Notes: generated by a model from the letters alone, not told the origin. Shown: positions 26,631 through 37,340, counted from the first letter of the stretch. The stretch: DNA of 64,000 bases from Yoonia maricola (GCF_002797915.1 NZ_PGTY01000001.1:1674001-1738000); one strand, 5' to 3'. Numbers and translations: made by a program.

Positions 26631-28154
26631 CTAAACTGGCTGACCCGCATCCATGCGTTGCAAGAAATTATCTGCTTCTTGCAAAACCGTCTCGCGCCGC
26701 GCACCGTCCATACGGTCCCAAACCCTGTACATATTGCCCATCCGAGGATTGCCCGAGAAACGCTCTCGGTGCCGGTCCAGAAAATGCCAATACAGAAGGT
26801 TGAACGGACAGGCATCTTCGCCCGTTTTGTCCTGCACCCGATATGCGCAGGACCCGCAGTAATCTGACATCTTGTGAATGTAATTCCCTGATGAGATATA
26901 GGGCTTTGACGCAATGATCCCGTCATCGGCGAACTGGCTCATTCCGATCACATTGGGCGCCTCAACCCATTCGTAGGCATCGGCATAAACCGCCAAATAC
27001 CATTCATGCACCTCTGCTGGATCAATCCCCGCCAAAAGCGCAAAGTTGCCCGTCACCATCAGGCGTTGGATATGATGCGCATAGGCTTCGGCCTTGGTTT
27101 GGCCCACCGATTTGGCGACGCAGTTCATCTTGGTTTCCCCGCCCCAGTACATCGCAGGCAGCTTGCGATCATGGCCTAACGCATTACGCGCGGTGTAATC
27201 CGGCCCCTCGCGGAAATAGATGCCACGCACATATTCACGCCAACCAATGATCTGGCGAATGAACCCTTCCACAGCATTCAGGGGTGCCGCACCTGCGCGA
27301 TAAGCCTCTTCTGCCTTCTGGCAGACCTCCAACGGATCAAGCAGGCCTGCGTTAATATAAAGCCCGATGATCGCGTGATAGAGGAACCGGTTGTCGTTCA
27401 ACATCGCATCCTGAAAGTCGCCAAACTTCGGCAAGCCGCCTTTCAGCCAATGCGCCAGATGCTGACGGGCCTGCCCGGTATCGGTGGCAAACCAGAACGG
27501 CTGTAAGTCGCCAAAGTTGTCACCAAAACGGGCACCCACAAGCGCAAGCACCTCGGCGACCGTCTTATCCGGGGCAAATTGCATCGGCCCGGCGTAGTCC
27601 ACCTGATCGGGGGCAGGCTTGCGATTGTCGTGATCGTAGTTCCACTTGCCACCCTCGGGCTTGTCATCGTCCATCAAAAGGCCGGTCTTGCGTCGCATAT
27701 CGCGATAGAAATACTCCATTCGCAACTGCTTACGACCCTCGGCCCACTCTTCAAACTCTTGATGTGTCGCGATAAAACGGGTGTCCGGCAGGCTATGGGT
27801 CTTGAGGGGCATATTTCCCAACGCTTCAATCAAGCGCCACTCACCGGGCTCTGTATAAACCACGCCAGCTGCATCATGTTCTACAGCACGGCGGATCAGC
27901 TCTCCTGTGATCGAGCCTGAATTCTCGGGATCATCCAGCTTAGTGTAGGCAACTGTCCAACCGTCATCGCGCAACTTTTGCGCAAACTTGCGCATCGCAG
28001 AAAAAGTGAACGCTATCTTCTTAGGATGATGCGGCACATAGCACGCCTCATCCGCCACCTCTGCTATGACCACGACATCCTCAGCCTTATCCGTTTTGAG
28101 AAGGGCCGACAGGTCTATTGATAACTGATCACCCAGAACAAGAACCAACCTCAC
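26631..28154 (-). CDS. phrB: Fe-S bacterial cryptochrome/(6-4) photolyase family protein
   Basis: 507 residues, family typified by Agrobacterium PhrB and Rhodobacter CryB, which bind FAD, a lumazine antenna and a [4Fe-4S] cluster. N-terminal Rossmann region LVLVLGDQLSIDLSAL. The cluster ligands are evident late in the protein: Cys in KMNCVAKSVG and three in YCGSCAYRVQDKTGEDACPF. Repairs UV (6-4) photoproducts or acts as a blue-light receptor. Its ATG overlaps the stop of the upstream SDR gene, so the two form an operon. Confidence 0.92.
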   Translation of the reverse strand: MRLVLVLGDQLSIDLSALLKTDKAEDVVVIAEVADEACYVPHHPKKIAFTFSAMRKFAQKLRDDGWTVAYTKLDDPENSGSITGELIRRAVEHDAAGVVYTEPGEWRLIEALGNMPLKTHSLPDTRFIATHQEFEEWAEGRKQLRMEYFYRDMRRKTGLLMDDDKPEGGKWNYDHDNRKPAPDQVDYAGPMQFAPDKTVAEVLALVGARFGDNFGDLQPFWFATDTGQARQHLAHWLKGGLPKFGDFQDAMLNDNRFLYHAIIGLYINAGLLDPLEVCQKAEEAYRAGAAPLNAVEGFIRQIIGWREYVRGIYFREGPDYTARNALGHDRKLPAMYWGGETKMNCVAKSVGQTKAEAYAHHIQRLMVTGNFALLAGIDPAEVHEWYLAVYADAYEWVEAPNVIGMSQFADDGIIASKPYISSGNYIHKMSDYCGSCAYRVQDKTGEDACPFNLLYWHFLDRHRERFSGNPRMGNMYRVWDRMDGARRETVLQEADNFLQRMDAGQPV

Positions 28155-28813
28155 CAGACAATCTCCTGCCCAGCGTAGTCATAAAAACCACCAGATTGTT
28201 CCGGGCTCAGCTTGGCCATCACATCCAGCAGGTTGGCCGCTGCCTGCTCTGCCGGAACGGTCTTGTGACGGCCAGCGTAATTCTGCGTGAAAGGCGTTTC
28301 GACGGTACCGGGATGCAACGCCACACAGATCGATTGCTTATGCGAGCGCCCCAACTCAATCGCTGCCCCATGCACAATCTGATTCAGCGCCGCTTTGGAG
28401 GCGCGGTAAGAGTGCCAACCGCCGATACTATTGTCGCCGATTGAGCCCACGCGCGCAGAAAGCGTGGCGATAGCACTGCGCCTGTCTTTGGGCAAAAGGT
28501 GGGCGGCATGCCGCAAGATCAAAGCCGGGCCAATCGTGTTTACCGCAAAGACACGGGCCATATCATCAGGCTTGATGGCAGAAAGTGCCTTTTCAGGTGC
28601 TCCCCACAATGGCGCCAAAATGCCAACAGCCACGAAAACCAGGTCAAAGGGGTCCGTCTGCGCGGCCAAGCCCCGTTCAACCGACGCCGGGTTGGCCACG
28701 TCAAACCCATCAACCGACCGCGAAAGGCCCGTGACGTCCCATCCATCACACATCAAATGCGCCGAAACCGCCGATCCAATCCCGCCACTTGCCCCAATCA
28801 CCAATGCGCGCAT
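28151..28813 (-). CDS. Short-chain dehydrogenase, C-factor/CsgA-like
   Basis: 220-residue SDR. Cofactor motif VIGASGGIG at residues 5-13 and catalytic YRASKAALN near 145, with the Ser in SARVGSIGD. Close in form to C-factor-like oxidoreductases often found beside photolyase genes in alphaproteobacteria. Overlaps phrB by four bases, implying co-translation and possibly a light-stress role. Substrate unknown. Confidence 0.85.
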   Translation of the reverse strand: MRALVIGASGGIGSAVSAHLMCDGWDVTGLSRSVDGFDVANPASVERGLAAQTDPFDLVFVAVGILAPLWGAPEKALSAIKPDDMARVFAVNTIGPALILRHAAHLLPKDRRSAIATLSARVGSIGDNSIGGWHSYRASKAALNQIVHGAAIELGRSHKQSICVALHPGTVETPFTQNYAGRHKTVPAEQAAANLLDVMAKLSPEQSGGFYDYAGQEIVW

Positions 28814-28875
28814 TTAATTCTCCTTTGACTTGTTGCGATTTAGCGCCACCTCAGCAAGGGACAAGGAGGATGACA

Positions 28876-29637
28876 ATGCGCACCGCTATCACGTTCCTGA
28901 TGTTGCTGGCGGCTCCCGCAACAGCGCTAGAGCTGACTTATCAGACGAGCTACGACCTCAACCGCCCCGCCAGTCTTGATTACGACCCAACCTTTTGTGG
29001 GCTTTGGATCGCCAACGAAGGGCCAGAGGTGATCTTGGTCACTTTGCAGGGTGATGAACTGCGTCGCCTCACCAGCGACCTGACCCGGATCAAGGCGATC
29101 ACGATAGAGGGCGATAACCTTCTTGTGGCGGATGGTCTGGGCAGTTTCCAAAGGATCACCAAGAACGGTGTGGCGCTGGCTGATCCATTCCAATCTGATG
29201 TGGGCTGGGCGGATACCGAAGGGCTGACTATCACCGAGGACGGGACCGTGATCATGGTCGAGGATGACCCTGAACGCATGACCTGGCTGAACCCCGATGG
29301 CACCATCCAGCGCCAAATCAGCACGCTGTCACTCGACCCACCCCTGACCGAAGCGCAAGGCATCGCGCGTGATCCACGCACAGGGCATCTGCTGATCGTG
29401 GATGACATGGAAGGCACCAACAGCCTGTATGAATTCGACGCGACGGGCACTTTGCTGGGGACGACATCCCTGCGCCCCTACGGCATGGACCCTGAAGGGA
29501 TCGCCATTCGCCCCGGCTCAGGCCAGGTCTTCATTGCGTTTGACAGTGGGGCTACAATTGCATCTTTCGATTACCAGCCAACGCTTCCTACAGGTGCCGA
29601 TCCACTGCCGCCAGAATCCGATTGCCTGATGTTCTAA
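28876..29637 (+). CDS. Exported beta-propeller protein, SdiA-regulated/esterase-like
   Basis: 253 residues. Signal peptide MRTAITFLMLLAAPATA. The mature part has repeating strands typical of NHL/SdiA-regulated six-bladed propellers (blades seen around GLWIANEGPEV, NLLVADGLG, DTEGLTITEDG, GIARDPRTGHLLIVDD and DPEGIAIRPGSGQ). Start: AAGGAGG (28863-28869) abuts an ATG at 28870 but is six bases from the ATG at 28876, so 28876 is used. Divergent from the SDR/phrB operon. Function unknown; possible calcium or carbohydrate binding is not testable here. Confidence 0.75.
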   Translation: MRTAITFLMLLAAPATALELTYQTSYDLNRPASLDYDPTFCGLWIANEGPEVILVTLQGDELRRLTSDLTRIKAITIEGDNLLVADGLGSFQRITKNGVALADPFQSDVGWADTEGLTITEDGTVIMVEDDPERMTWLNPDGTIQRQISTLSLDPPLTEAQGIARDPRTGHLLIVDDMEGTNSLYEFDATGTLLGTTSLRPYGMDPEGIAIRPGSGQVFIAFDSGATIASFDYQPTLPTGADPLPPESDCLMF

Positions 29638-29717
29638 CGCAATTGCCCCTGCTTCAACTGGAACAAAAAACTCCCGCACGGAGCGCATTTGACACTTTCC
29701 AACAGCGCAGAGCTTTG

Positions 29718-29723
29718 TATAAC
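29718..29723 (+). promoter_or_regulatory. Candidate -10 element of leu leader transcript
   Basis: TATAAC at 29718-29723 is seven bases from the leader peptide ATG at 29731, so a transcript from it would begin at or next to the start codon. A consensus TTGACA at 29689-29694 lies 23 bases upstream, longer than a standard spacer, so its use as -35 is doubtful. Confidence 0.45.
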
Positions 29724-29730
29724 TGCGAGA

Positions 29731-29811
29731 ATGATGATCTGCGCACATATCACAAACTCAGCCCTCGCGGGGCTGCTTTCGCGCGACATCCTACTCCTTA
29801 GCTGCCTCTGA
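29731..29811 (+). CDS. leuL: Leucine-rich leader peptide of leuA attenuator
   Basis: A 26-codon ORF with seven Leu codons, including a CTA CTC CTT run at 29791-29799 and a final CTC just before TGA; it ends RDILLLSCL. Such a run upstream of leuA is the signature of ribosome-mediated attenuation: scarce Leu-tRNA stalls the ribosome on the run. There is no Shine-Dalgarno, and the likely transcript start is at the ATG, so translation is probably leaderless, as reported for alphaproteobacterial trp leaders. Note the rare-type CTA codon inside the run. Confidence 0.8.
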   Translation: MMICAHITNSALAGLLSRDILLLSCL

Positions 29812-29840
29812 GCGTGCCTGCCGGCGCGACCGCTCAGAGG
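29759..29840 (+). promoter_or_regulatory. Leucine attenuator RNA structures
   Basis: Two stems are seen. CAGCCC (29759-29764) with GGGCTG (29770-29775) lies within the leader ORF. CCTCTGAGCG (29805-29814) with CGCTCAGAGG (29831-29840) is a perfect 10-bp stem whose left arm includes the leader stop codon. A ribosome at the stop would mask the left arm, whereas one stalled on the Leu run would not. No long T-run follows the second stem, so the off-state may not be a classic terminator. Confidence 0.65.
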
Positions 29841-29883
29841 GTGAAACGCGCCAAAATATGCTAAGGACTAAAGGAATTTCAAA

Positions 29884-31443
29884 ATGACCAAATCGAACGA
29901 AGTGTTGATCTTCGACACCACCCTGCGCGACGGCGAACAGTCACCGGGTGCGACCATGACGCATGACGAGAAACTGGAAATCGCGGAGATGTTGGACGAC
30001 ATGGGCGTCGACATCATCGAAGCGGGCTTTCCCATCGCTTCAGAAGGCGACTTTCAGGCGGTGAGCGAGATTGCCAAACTGGCCAAATCAGCCACGATCT
30101 GCGGCCTGTCCCGCGCCAACTACAAAGACATCGACCGCTGTTGGGAGGCCGTGAAACACGCCAAATCGCCGCGCATCCACACCTTCATCGGCACCTCGCC
30201 CCTGCACCGGGCGATCCCGAACCTTGATATGGACGAGATGGCCGAGCGTATCCACGATACCGTAACCCATGCGCGCAACCTTTGTGACAACGTGCAATGG
30301 TCGCCCATGGATGCGACCCGGACCGAGTGGGATTATCTGTGCCGTGTGGTCGAGATTGCGATCAAGGCAGGTGCGACGACGATCAACATTCCAGATACCG
30401 TCGGATATACGGCACCTGTTGAAAGCGCCGATCTGATCCGCAACCTGATCGCAACTGTGCCCGGTGCGGATGACGCGATCTTTGCTACCCATTGTCACAA
30501 TGATCTGGGCATGGCGACCGCAAACTCGCTAGCCGCTGTCGAAGGCGGTGCGCGTCAGATCGAATGCACGATCAACGGACTGGGCGAACGGGCCGGCAAT
30601 ACGGCATTGGAAGAGGTCGTGATGGCGCTGAAAGTGCGCGGCGACATTATGCCGTACACGACCAAAATCGACACACGTAAGATCATGAATATCTCGCGCC
30701 GCGTCGCCACGGTTTCGGGCTTTGCTGTTCAGTTCAACAAAGCCATCGTTGGCAAGAACGCTTTCGCCCACGAAAGCGGTATCCACCAAGACGGCATGCT
30801 GAAGAACCGCGAAACCTTCGAGGTGATGAAGCCCGAAGATGTGGGTCTGGCGGGAACGTCCCTGCCTTTGGGCAAACATTCTGGTCGGGCTGCGTTGCGC
30901 GCCAAGCTGAATGAGCTGGGGTTCGACCTGGCGGACAATCAGTTGAACGATGTCTTCGTGCGGTTCAAGGATTTGGCCGATCGTAAGAAGGAAGTCTTTG
31001 ACGATGATTTAATGGCATTGGTCACCCAAAATGACGCAGAGGACGACCGGCTGAAGCTGAAATCCCTGCGCGTCATCTGCGGCACGGATGGGCCCCAGAA
31101 GGCGGATATGGTGATGGAGGTTGACGGCTCGGAGGTTGAAACATCAGCCACGGGCGATGGCCCGGTGGATGCCACCTTCAATGCGGTGAAAGCCATTTTT
31201 CCGCATGGCGCAGGCCTGCAGCTTTATCAGGTGAGCGCAGTGACTGAAGGGACCGATGCGCAAGCAACGGTTTCTGTCCGGATGGAAGAGGATGGGCGTA
31301 TTGCGACGGGTCAATCTGCGGACACTGATACGGTTGTGGCAAGCGCCAAAGCCTACATCAATGCGCTGAACCGACTGCTTGTGCGGCGTGAACAATCAGA
31401 GCCTGGATATGACGTCAAAGGCGTCAGCTACAAGGACGCTTAA
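29884..31443 (+). CDS. leuA: 2-isopropylmalate synthase
   Basis: 519 residues. First committed step of leucine synthesis: acetyl-CoA plus 2-oxoisovalerate to 2-isopropylmalate. N-terminal HMGL-like TIM barrel with TTLRDGEQSPGATMT (catalytic Arg/Asp) and the metal-binding HxH in ATHCHNDLGMA near residue 203. C-terminal regulatory LeuA dimer domain from about residue 395, with the leucine feedback site expected. AAAGGAA precedes the ATG. Expression is controlled by the leader peptide upstream. Confidence 0.95.
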   Translation: MTKSNEVLIFDTTLRDGEQSPGATMTHDEKLEIAEMLDDMGVDIIEAGFPIASEGDFQAVSEIAKLAKSATICGLSRANYKDIDRCWEAVKHAKSPRIHTFIGTSPLHRAIPNLDMDEMAERIHDTVTHARNLCDNVQWSPMDATRTEWDYLCRVVEIAIKAGATTINIPDTVGYTAPVESADLIRNLIATVPGADDAIFATHCHNDLGMATANSLAAVEGGARQIECTINGLGERAGNTALEEVVMALKVRGDIMPYTTKIDTRKIMNISRRVATVSGFAVQFNKAIVGKNAFAHESGIHQDGMLKNRETFEVMKPEDVGLAGTSLPLGKHSGRAALRAKLNELGFDLADNQLNDVFVRFKDLADRKKEVFDDDLMALVTQNDAEDDRLKLKSLRVICGTDGPQKADMVMEVDGSEVETSATGDGPVDATFNAVKAIFPHGAGLQLYQVSAVTEGTDAQATVSVRMEEDGRIATGQSADTDTVVASAKAYINALNRLLVRREQSEPGYDVKGVSYKDA

Positions 31444-31468
31444 GACAACAAGGGCGACTCAGTCTTGG

Positions 31469-31506
31469 AGCGGCGATCCATTTCGATGGGTCGCCGCTTT
31501 TCTTTT
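31469..31506 (+). terminator. Rho-independent terminator of leuA
   Basis: Stem AGCGGCGA (31469-31476) with TCGCCGCT (31491-31498), extended by four more pairs (one G-T), followed by TTTTCTTTT. Confidence 0.92.
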
Positions 31507-31563
31507 GGACAAAGCCAGAATGATCTGGAAGCCACGCCCTATTCACTGCCATAGTTGAAAAAG

Positions 31564-31569
31564 TATAAT
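31564..31569 (+). promoter_or_regulatory. Candidate mreB promoter -10 box
   Basis: Consensus TATAAT at 31564-31569, about 180 bases before the mreB ATG; the matching -35 is weak (ATTCAC at 31541-31546). The rest of the 31507-31749 interval is an untranslated leader with no gene that I can support. Confidence 0.5.
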
Positions 31570-31692
31570 ATCTCTCGTTTCATTTCTGAAATATGGGCCA
31601 AATAGAGCAGGAAAATGCAAGTGGCAGATTGCTGCCGCGTTTCCTATTGCAAGGGGTTCTATCCCCACTGCACTGTCTCTATAACCACATGA

Positions 31693-32787
<1,095 letters not shown>

Positions 32788-32811
32788 ACCAACGCGAGGG
32801 AATACCGGCCC

Positions 32812-33735
32812 TTGGCACGCGACAAGAACAGCGAAGACTTTATCGGCCCGATCCGCAGATTGCTGGTCGGGGTGTTGGTGTTGGCATTGGTCGGTCTGTT
32901 TCTGGTCTGGCGCATCGACAGCCCGCGGGTGGAACGGTTACGGGCGGCAGCGATAGACACCTTCGTGCCGTCATTTGATTGGGCAATGGCCCCCATCACC
33001 GGGGCCGCAAACCTGATCAATGATTTCCAAAGCTATCAACAACTGCGCGCACAAAATCAGGATTTGCGTCGCGAATTACAGCAGATGAAGGCCTGGAAAG
33101 AGGCCGCACTACAATTGGAACAGGAGAACGCAAAGCTTCTCGACCTCAATAATGTGAGCCTCGATCCGCAACTAACGGTCGTCACCGGCGTTGTGATCAC
33201 CGACAGCGGCTCACCATTCCGTCAATCCGTGCTGATCAACGTCGGTGCGCGTGACGGGATTGTCGATGGCTGGCCAACCATGGATGCCATCGGTCTTGTG
33301 GGTCGTATTGCCGGTGTTGGCCAGAATACCAGCCGTGTGATGTTGCTGACCGATACATCCAGCCGCATCCCCGTCACGATCCAACCATCTGGGCAAAAGG
33401 CTATCTTGGCCGGTGATAACTCACTCAATCCGCCACTTGAGTTTTTGGAAGACACAGCTTTGGTCCGCCCCGGCGACCGTGTGGTATCGTCGGGCGATGG
33501 CGGTGTCTTTCCAGCCGATCTTCTGGTTGGTCAGGTCGCCTTGGGTACAGATGACCGCCTGCGCGTACGTTTAGCGGCAGATTATCAAAGGCTTGAATTC
33601 CTGCGCGTTCTGCGATCGCAACCTCATGAAGAGATTGAAGATCCAGATAACCTGCTGGCGCCTGAGGCAGAATTCTTTGGCCCTGCAGGGATCAACCCCG
33701 CCTCTATCAGCGCATCGGAGCTGACAGATGGCTGA
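32812..33735 (+). CDS. mreC: Rod shape-determining protein MreC
   Basis: 307 residues. One N-terminal membrane segment (about 20-38, LVGVLVLALVGLFLVW), then a coiled coil rich in Gln/Glu (about 68-105), then the two beta-barrel domains (IDSPRVE... to GTDDRLRVRL). The start is a TTG at 32812 preceded by GAGGG; no ATG fits the fold N-terminus. Links MreB to PBP2 in the periplasm. Overlaps mreD by eight bases. Confidence 0.92.
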   Translation: MARDKNSEDFIGPIRRLLVGVLVLALVGLFLVWRIDSPRVERLRAAAIDTFVPSFDWAMAPITGAANLINDFQSYQQLRAQNQDLRRELQQMKAWKEAALQLEQENAKLLDLNNVSLDPQLTVVTGVVITDSGSPFRQSVLINVGARDGIVDGWPTMDAIGLVGRIAGVGQNTSRVMLLTDTSSRIPVTIQPSGQKAILAGDNSLNPPLEFLEDTALVRPGDRVVSSGDGGVFPADLLVGQVALGTDDRLRVRLAADYQRLEFLRVLRSQPHEEIEDPDNLLAPEAEFFGPAGINPASISASELTDG

Positions 33736-34267
33736 ACGGGTGGATCGCAAAACATGGGTGCAAGGTGCGGTATTCGTCGGTTTAGCTTTCGTTTTGATCG
33801 TGGTTGATCTTGTGCCACTCGACATGCGCCCGTCGCTGTGGGTCGCACCTGATCTGTTGCTGGCTGTGACTTTGGCATGGGTTGTACGCAAGCCCAATTA
33901 TGTCCCGGTCCTAGTTATCGCCTTCCTTTTTTTGATGACTGACTTTCTATTCATGCGGCCACCGGGCCTATGGGCAGCATTGGTCGTGATACTGAGCGAG
34001 ATGCTGCGCCGTCAGCACCGTGAATTCCGCAACATGCCCTTGCTGATCGAATGGGGGACCGTCGCTTTTGGGATCGTGGCCATCACCATCGTCAATCGTA
34101 TCGTGCTGGCTATCGTCATGTCCCCGCAGGCACCGTTGGGGCTAAGCCTGATTGAAATGATGGTAACAATCCTTGTGTATCCCATCGTGTTACTGATTGC
34201 CCATTTCATCTTTGGCGTCTCGCGCACAGCGCCCGGCGAAATCGGCACTAAGGGGCAAGTCTTATGA
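33728..34267 (+). CDS. mreD: Rod shape-determining protein MreD
   Basis: 179-residue polytopic membrane protein with about five hydrophobic segments. Identity rests on its position between mreC and mrdA and on topology, since MreD sequences are poorly conserved. Starts inside the mreC end and overlaps mrdA by ATGA. Confidence 0.88.
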   Translation: MAERVDRKTWVQGAVFVGLAFVLIVVDLVPLDMRPSLWVAPDLLLAVTLAWVVRKPNYVPVLVIAFLFLMTDFLFMRPPGLWAALVVILSEMLRRQHREFRNMPLLIEWGTVAFGIVAITIVNRIVLAIVMSPQAPLGLSLIEMMVTILVYPIVLLIAHFIFGVSRTAPGEIGTKGQVL

Positions 34268-36204
34268 AACGGTCAGCCAAGGATGTCATAGCAAGCACCA
34301 GCACAATCAGCCGCCGCGCCTTGGTGATGGGTGGCGCACAATTGGGCGTCATTGGTGCGTTGGGATGGCGTCTGCAATCCATGCAAGTCGAGCAGGCTGA
34401 TGAATTCCGCCTACTTGCAGAAGAAAACCGTATTAACATACGCCTTTTGCCCCCCTCAAGAGGGTTGATCTTTGACCGCAACGGCATCGCGATTGCTGCC
34501 AATGAACAAAACTACCGCGTTGTAATGGTCCGCGAAGATGCAGGCGACGTTGGCGAAGTCCTCGCCAAGTTAACCGAGATCGTGGATATCAACCCCGCTA
34601 ACCTGTCTCGCGCCATGGAAGAAATGCGCCGTCGCTCACCCTTTGTGCCCGTGACTATTGCGGACCGTTTGTCTTGGGAAGATGTCGCACAGATTAACCT
34701 CAACACCCCAGCCCTGCCCGGCATTCAGGCGGAAGTGGGCCTCAGCCGCGTCTACCCTTGGGGTGCTGATTTGGCGCATGTTGTGGGTTACGTGGGTCCG
34801 GTCAGCGACTATGATCTCAGCCGGATTGATGATGCTGATCCATTGCTGCAAATCCCCAAGTTCCAGATCGGCAAAACGGGGGCCGAAAATAAGTTGGAGC
34901 ACACTTTACGCGGCAGCGCAGGTACCCGCCGGATTGAGGTGAACGCAGCCGGACGGATCATGCGCGAGTTGGACCGGCAGGAAGGCGATCCCGGCAAAGA
35001 CATTCAGTTGACGCTCGATAGCCGCTTGCAAAGCTATGTGCAGGCCCGGCTGGATGGTGAATCCGCCGGTGCCGTTGTCATCGATCTTGAAAATGGCGAT
35101 CTGCGCGCGATTGCTTCGGCCCCGGCCTTTGACCCAAACCTTTTTGTGCGTGGCATTTCAGTGCCGGATTGGACCGCCCTGAACGAAGACAAATACCGCC
35201 CACTTGCCGCAAAGGCAGTGCAAGGCACCTATCCCCCCGGGTCGACCTTCAAGATGGTCACTGTCATGGCCGCCATGGAGGCCGGCCTCGTGACCCCGGA
35301 TGAGACGGTCTATTGCCCCGGCTTTACAGATGTCTTCAACATCCGTTTCCACTGCTGGAAACGCGGCGGGCATGGCAACATCGATTTACATGAAAGCCTG
35401 AAACAAAGCTGCGACTGTTACTACTATGAAATCGCGCAGCGCGTCGGCATCGACAAAATGGCCGAAATGGCGCGCAAGCTGGGCCTTGGGGTGCGCCATG
35501 ATTTACCACTGTCTGCGGTTGCAGAAGGGCTTGCCCCTGATAAGGAATGGAAATCCCGTGTGCGCGGTGAAGAATGGCGTATTGGCGACACCGTGAACGC
35601 GTCGATCGGACAGGGTTATGTGCTGACTTCGCCTTTGCAACTGGCCGTCATGACGGCCCGTATCGCGACAGGCCGAGAAATCACACCACGCCTGATCCGG
35701 CTGATTGACGGGGTCGAACAACCATCCGGCCTGGGCGAGAGCCTTGGCATCAACGAAAACACGCTACGCCGCATCCGTGCATCTATGGTTGATGTCTGCA
35801 ACCATCGCCGGGGCACCGCCTATGGATCGCGGATCATGGATGATGCGCATAAGATGGCGGGCAAAACAGGGACCAGCCAAGTACGTCGCATCACGCCTGA
35901 GGAACGCGCGGCAGGCGTAACCAGCAACGAAGACCTGCCATGGGAACGCCGCGATCATGCACTCTTTGTTGGATATGCTCCTTTCGACAACCCCCGTTAT
36001 GCCGTGTCTGTTATTGTGGAACACGGCGGCGGCGGATCGCGCGCGGCAGCCCCCATCGCGCGCGACATCATTTTGCAAGCCCAATACGGCGGACCGCCAC
36101 CTTTGGAAGCCTATCCCACGAGCGTAAGGGACCAGATTGCCGAACAGCAGCGTCGGATTGAAGCGCGTGTGCCACCGGGTGCCAAGGGGCGCGACCGCGT
36201 ATGA
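34264..36204 (+). CDS. mrdA: Penicillin-binding protein 2 (elongation transpeptidase)
   Basis: 646 residues. N-terminal membrane anchor (about 18-38), dimerisation/pedestal domain with RGLIFDRNGIAIA near 60, transpeptidase domain with active-site Ser in GSTFKM near residue 325, SxN-type motif SCD after LKQ near 380, and KTGTS near 537. Crosslinks side-wall peptidoglycan with RodA. Translationally coupled to both neighbours (ATGA overlaps). Confidence 0.95.
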   Translation: MKRSAKDVIASTSTISRRALVMGGAQLGVIGALGWRLQSMQVEQADEFRLLAEENRINIRLLPPSRGLIFDRNGIAIAANEQNYRVVMVREDAGDVGEVLAKLTEIVDINPANLSRAMEEMRRRSPFVPVTIADRLSWEDVAQINLNTPALPGIQAEVGLSRVYPWGADLAHVVGYVGPVSDYDLSRIDDADPLLQIPKFQIGKTGAENKLEHTLRGSAGTRRIEVNAAGRIMRELDRQEGDPGKDIQLTLDSRLQSYVQARLDGESAGAVVIDLENGDLRAIASAPAFDPNLFVRGISVPDWTALNEDKYRPLAAKAVQGTYPPGSTFKMVTVMAAMEAGLVTPDETVYCPGFTDVFNIRFHCWKRGGHGNIDLHESLKQSCDCYYYEIAQRVGIDKMAEMARKLGLGVRHDLPLSAVAEGLAPDKEWKSRVRGEEWRIGDTVNASIGQGYVLTSPLQLAVMTARIATGREITPRLIRLIDGVEQPSGLGESLGINENTLRRIRASMVDVCNHRRGTAYGSRIMDDAHKMAGKTGTSQVRRITPEERAAGVTSNEDLPWERRDHALFVGYAPFDNPRYAVSVIVEHGGGGSRAAAPIARDIILQAQYGGPPPLEAYPTSVRDQIAEQQRRIEARVPPGAKGRDRV

Positions 36205-37340
36205 GCTATCTTGAGTATAATACCAAATACGTACCAACCGGGCTTCGCAAAGTTCTACACTTGAACTGGCCGATTATCTTGTTGCTGATTGCGGTCGCAA
36301 GTGCAGGTTTCTTGATGCTTTATTCCGTTGCGGGGGGCTCTATGACGCCGTGGGTCGCACCGCAAATGGAGCGTTTTGCACTTGGCATGGTGCTGATGAT
36401 CATTGTCGCGATGGTCCCGATCTGGTTCTGGCGCAACATGGCTTTTGTTGCCTATGGCGGATCCCTGTTACTACTTTTGGGGGTCGAGTTTTTTGGCGAG
36501 GTCCGCATGGGTGCGCAGCGCTGGATCGACATCGGGTTCATGCGTTTGCAGCCCTCTGAGTTGACCAAGATCACGCTGGTGATGTTCTTGGCTGCTTATT
36601 ACGACTGGCTGCCGAATAAGAAAACGTCGCACCCCCTTTGGGTCGTCATTCCCGTCCTGTTTATCCTTGCGCCCACGATGCTGGTTCTGAGCCAGCCTGA
36701 TTTGGGCACGGCGCTGCTACTTTTGATCGGCGGGGCTACCGTCATGTTTCTGGCAGGCGTTCATTGGGCCTATTTTGCGACGGTGATTGGTGGTGGCGTC
36801 GCCGCCATCGTTGCGGTTTTCCAAAGCCGCGGCACGCCTTGGCAGCTCTTACAAGATTACCAATACCGGCGGATTGATACGTTTCTTGACCCCGCAAATG
36901 ACCCGCTGGGCGCGGGCTATCATATCACGCAAGCCAAGATCGCGTTGGGATCAGGCGGCTGGACTGGACGCGGGTTTATGCAAGGCACACAGTCTCGACT
37001 GAATTTCCTGCCTGAAAAGCACACAGACTTCATCTTCACCACATTGGCCGAAGAGTTTGGCTTTGTTGGTGCCTCTACCTTGCTGGTGCTCTACCTGCTG
37101 ATCGTGCTCTTTTGCATCATCTCGGCATTTGGCAACCGTGATCGGTTTGCATCTTTACTGACACTTGGTATCGCAATGACGTTCTTTCTATTCTTTGCGG
37201 TCAATATGGCGATGGTCACGGGGCTGGCCCCTGTGGTGGGTGTGCCATTGCCATTGGTCAGCTACGGCGGATCGGCCATGTTGGTACTCTTGGTTGCTTT
37301 TGGTCTTGTACAAAGTGCCCATGTGCACAGGCCGCGCTAA
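36201..37340 (+). CDS. rodA: Peptidoglycan polymerase RodA (SEDS family)
   Basis: 379 residues with ten hydrophobic segments. SEDS features are present: GAQRWIDIGFMRLQPSELTK near residue 95, QPDLGTALLLL near 165, FLPEKHTDFIFT near 270 and the C-terminal VPLPLVSYGGSAM. Glycosyltransferase that extends glycan strands from lipid II with PBP2. Last shape gene; the following dehydrogenase begins by TAATG overlap. Confidence 0.95.
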   Translation: MSYLEYNTKYVPTGLRKVLHLNWPIILLLIAVASAGFLMLYSVAGGSMTPWVAPQMERFALGMVLMIIVAMVPIWFWRNMAFVAYGGSLLLLLGVEFFGEVRMGAQRWIDIGFMRLQPSELTKITLVMFLAAYYDWLPNKKTSHPLWVVIPVLFILAPTMLVLSQPDLGTALLLLIGGATVMFLAGVHWAYFATVIGGGVAAIVAVFQSRGTPWQLLQDYQYRRIDTFLDPANDPLGAGYHITQAKIALGSGGWTGRGFMQGTQSRLNFLPEKHTDFIFTTLAEEFGFVGASTLLVLYLLIVLFCIISAFGNRDRFASLLTLGIAMTFFLFFAVNMAMVTGLAPVVGVPLPLVSYGGSAMLVLLVAFGLVQSAHVHRPR

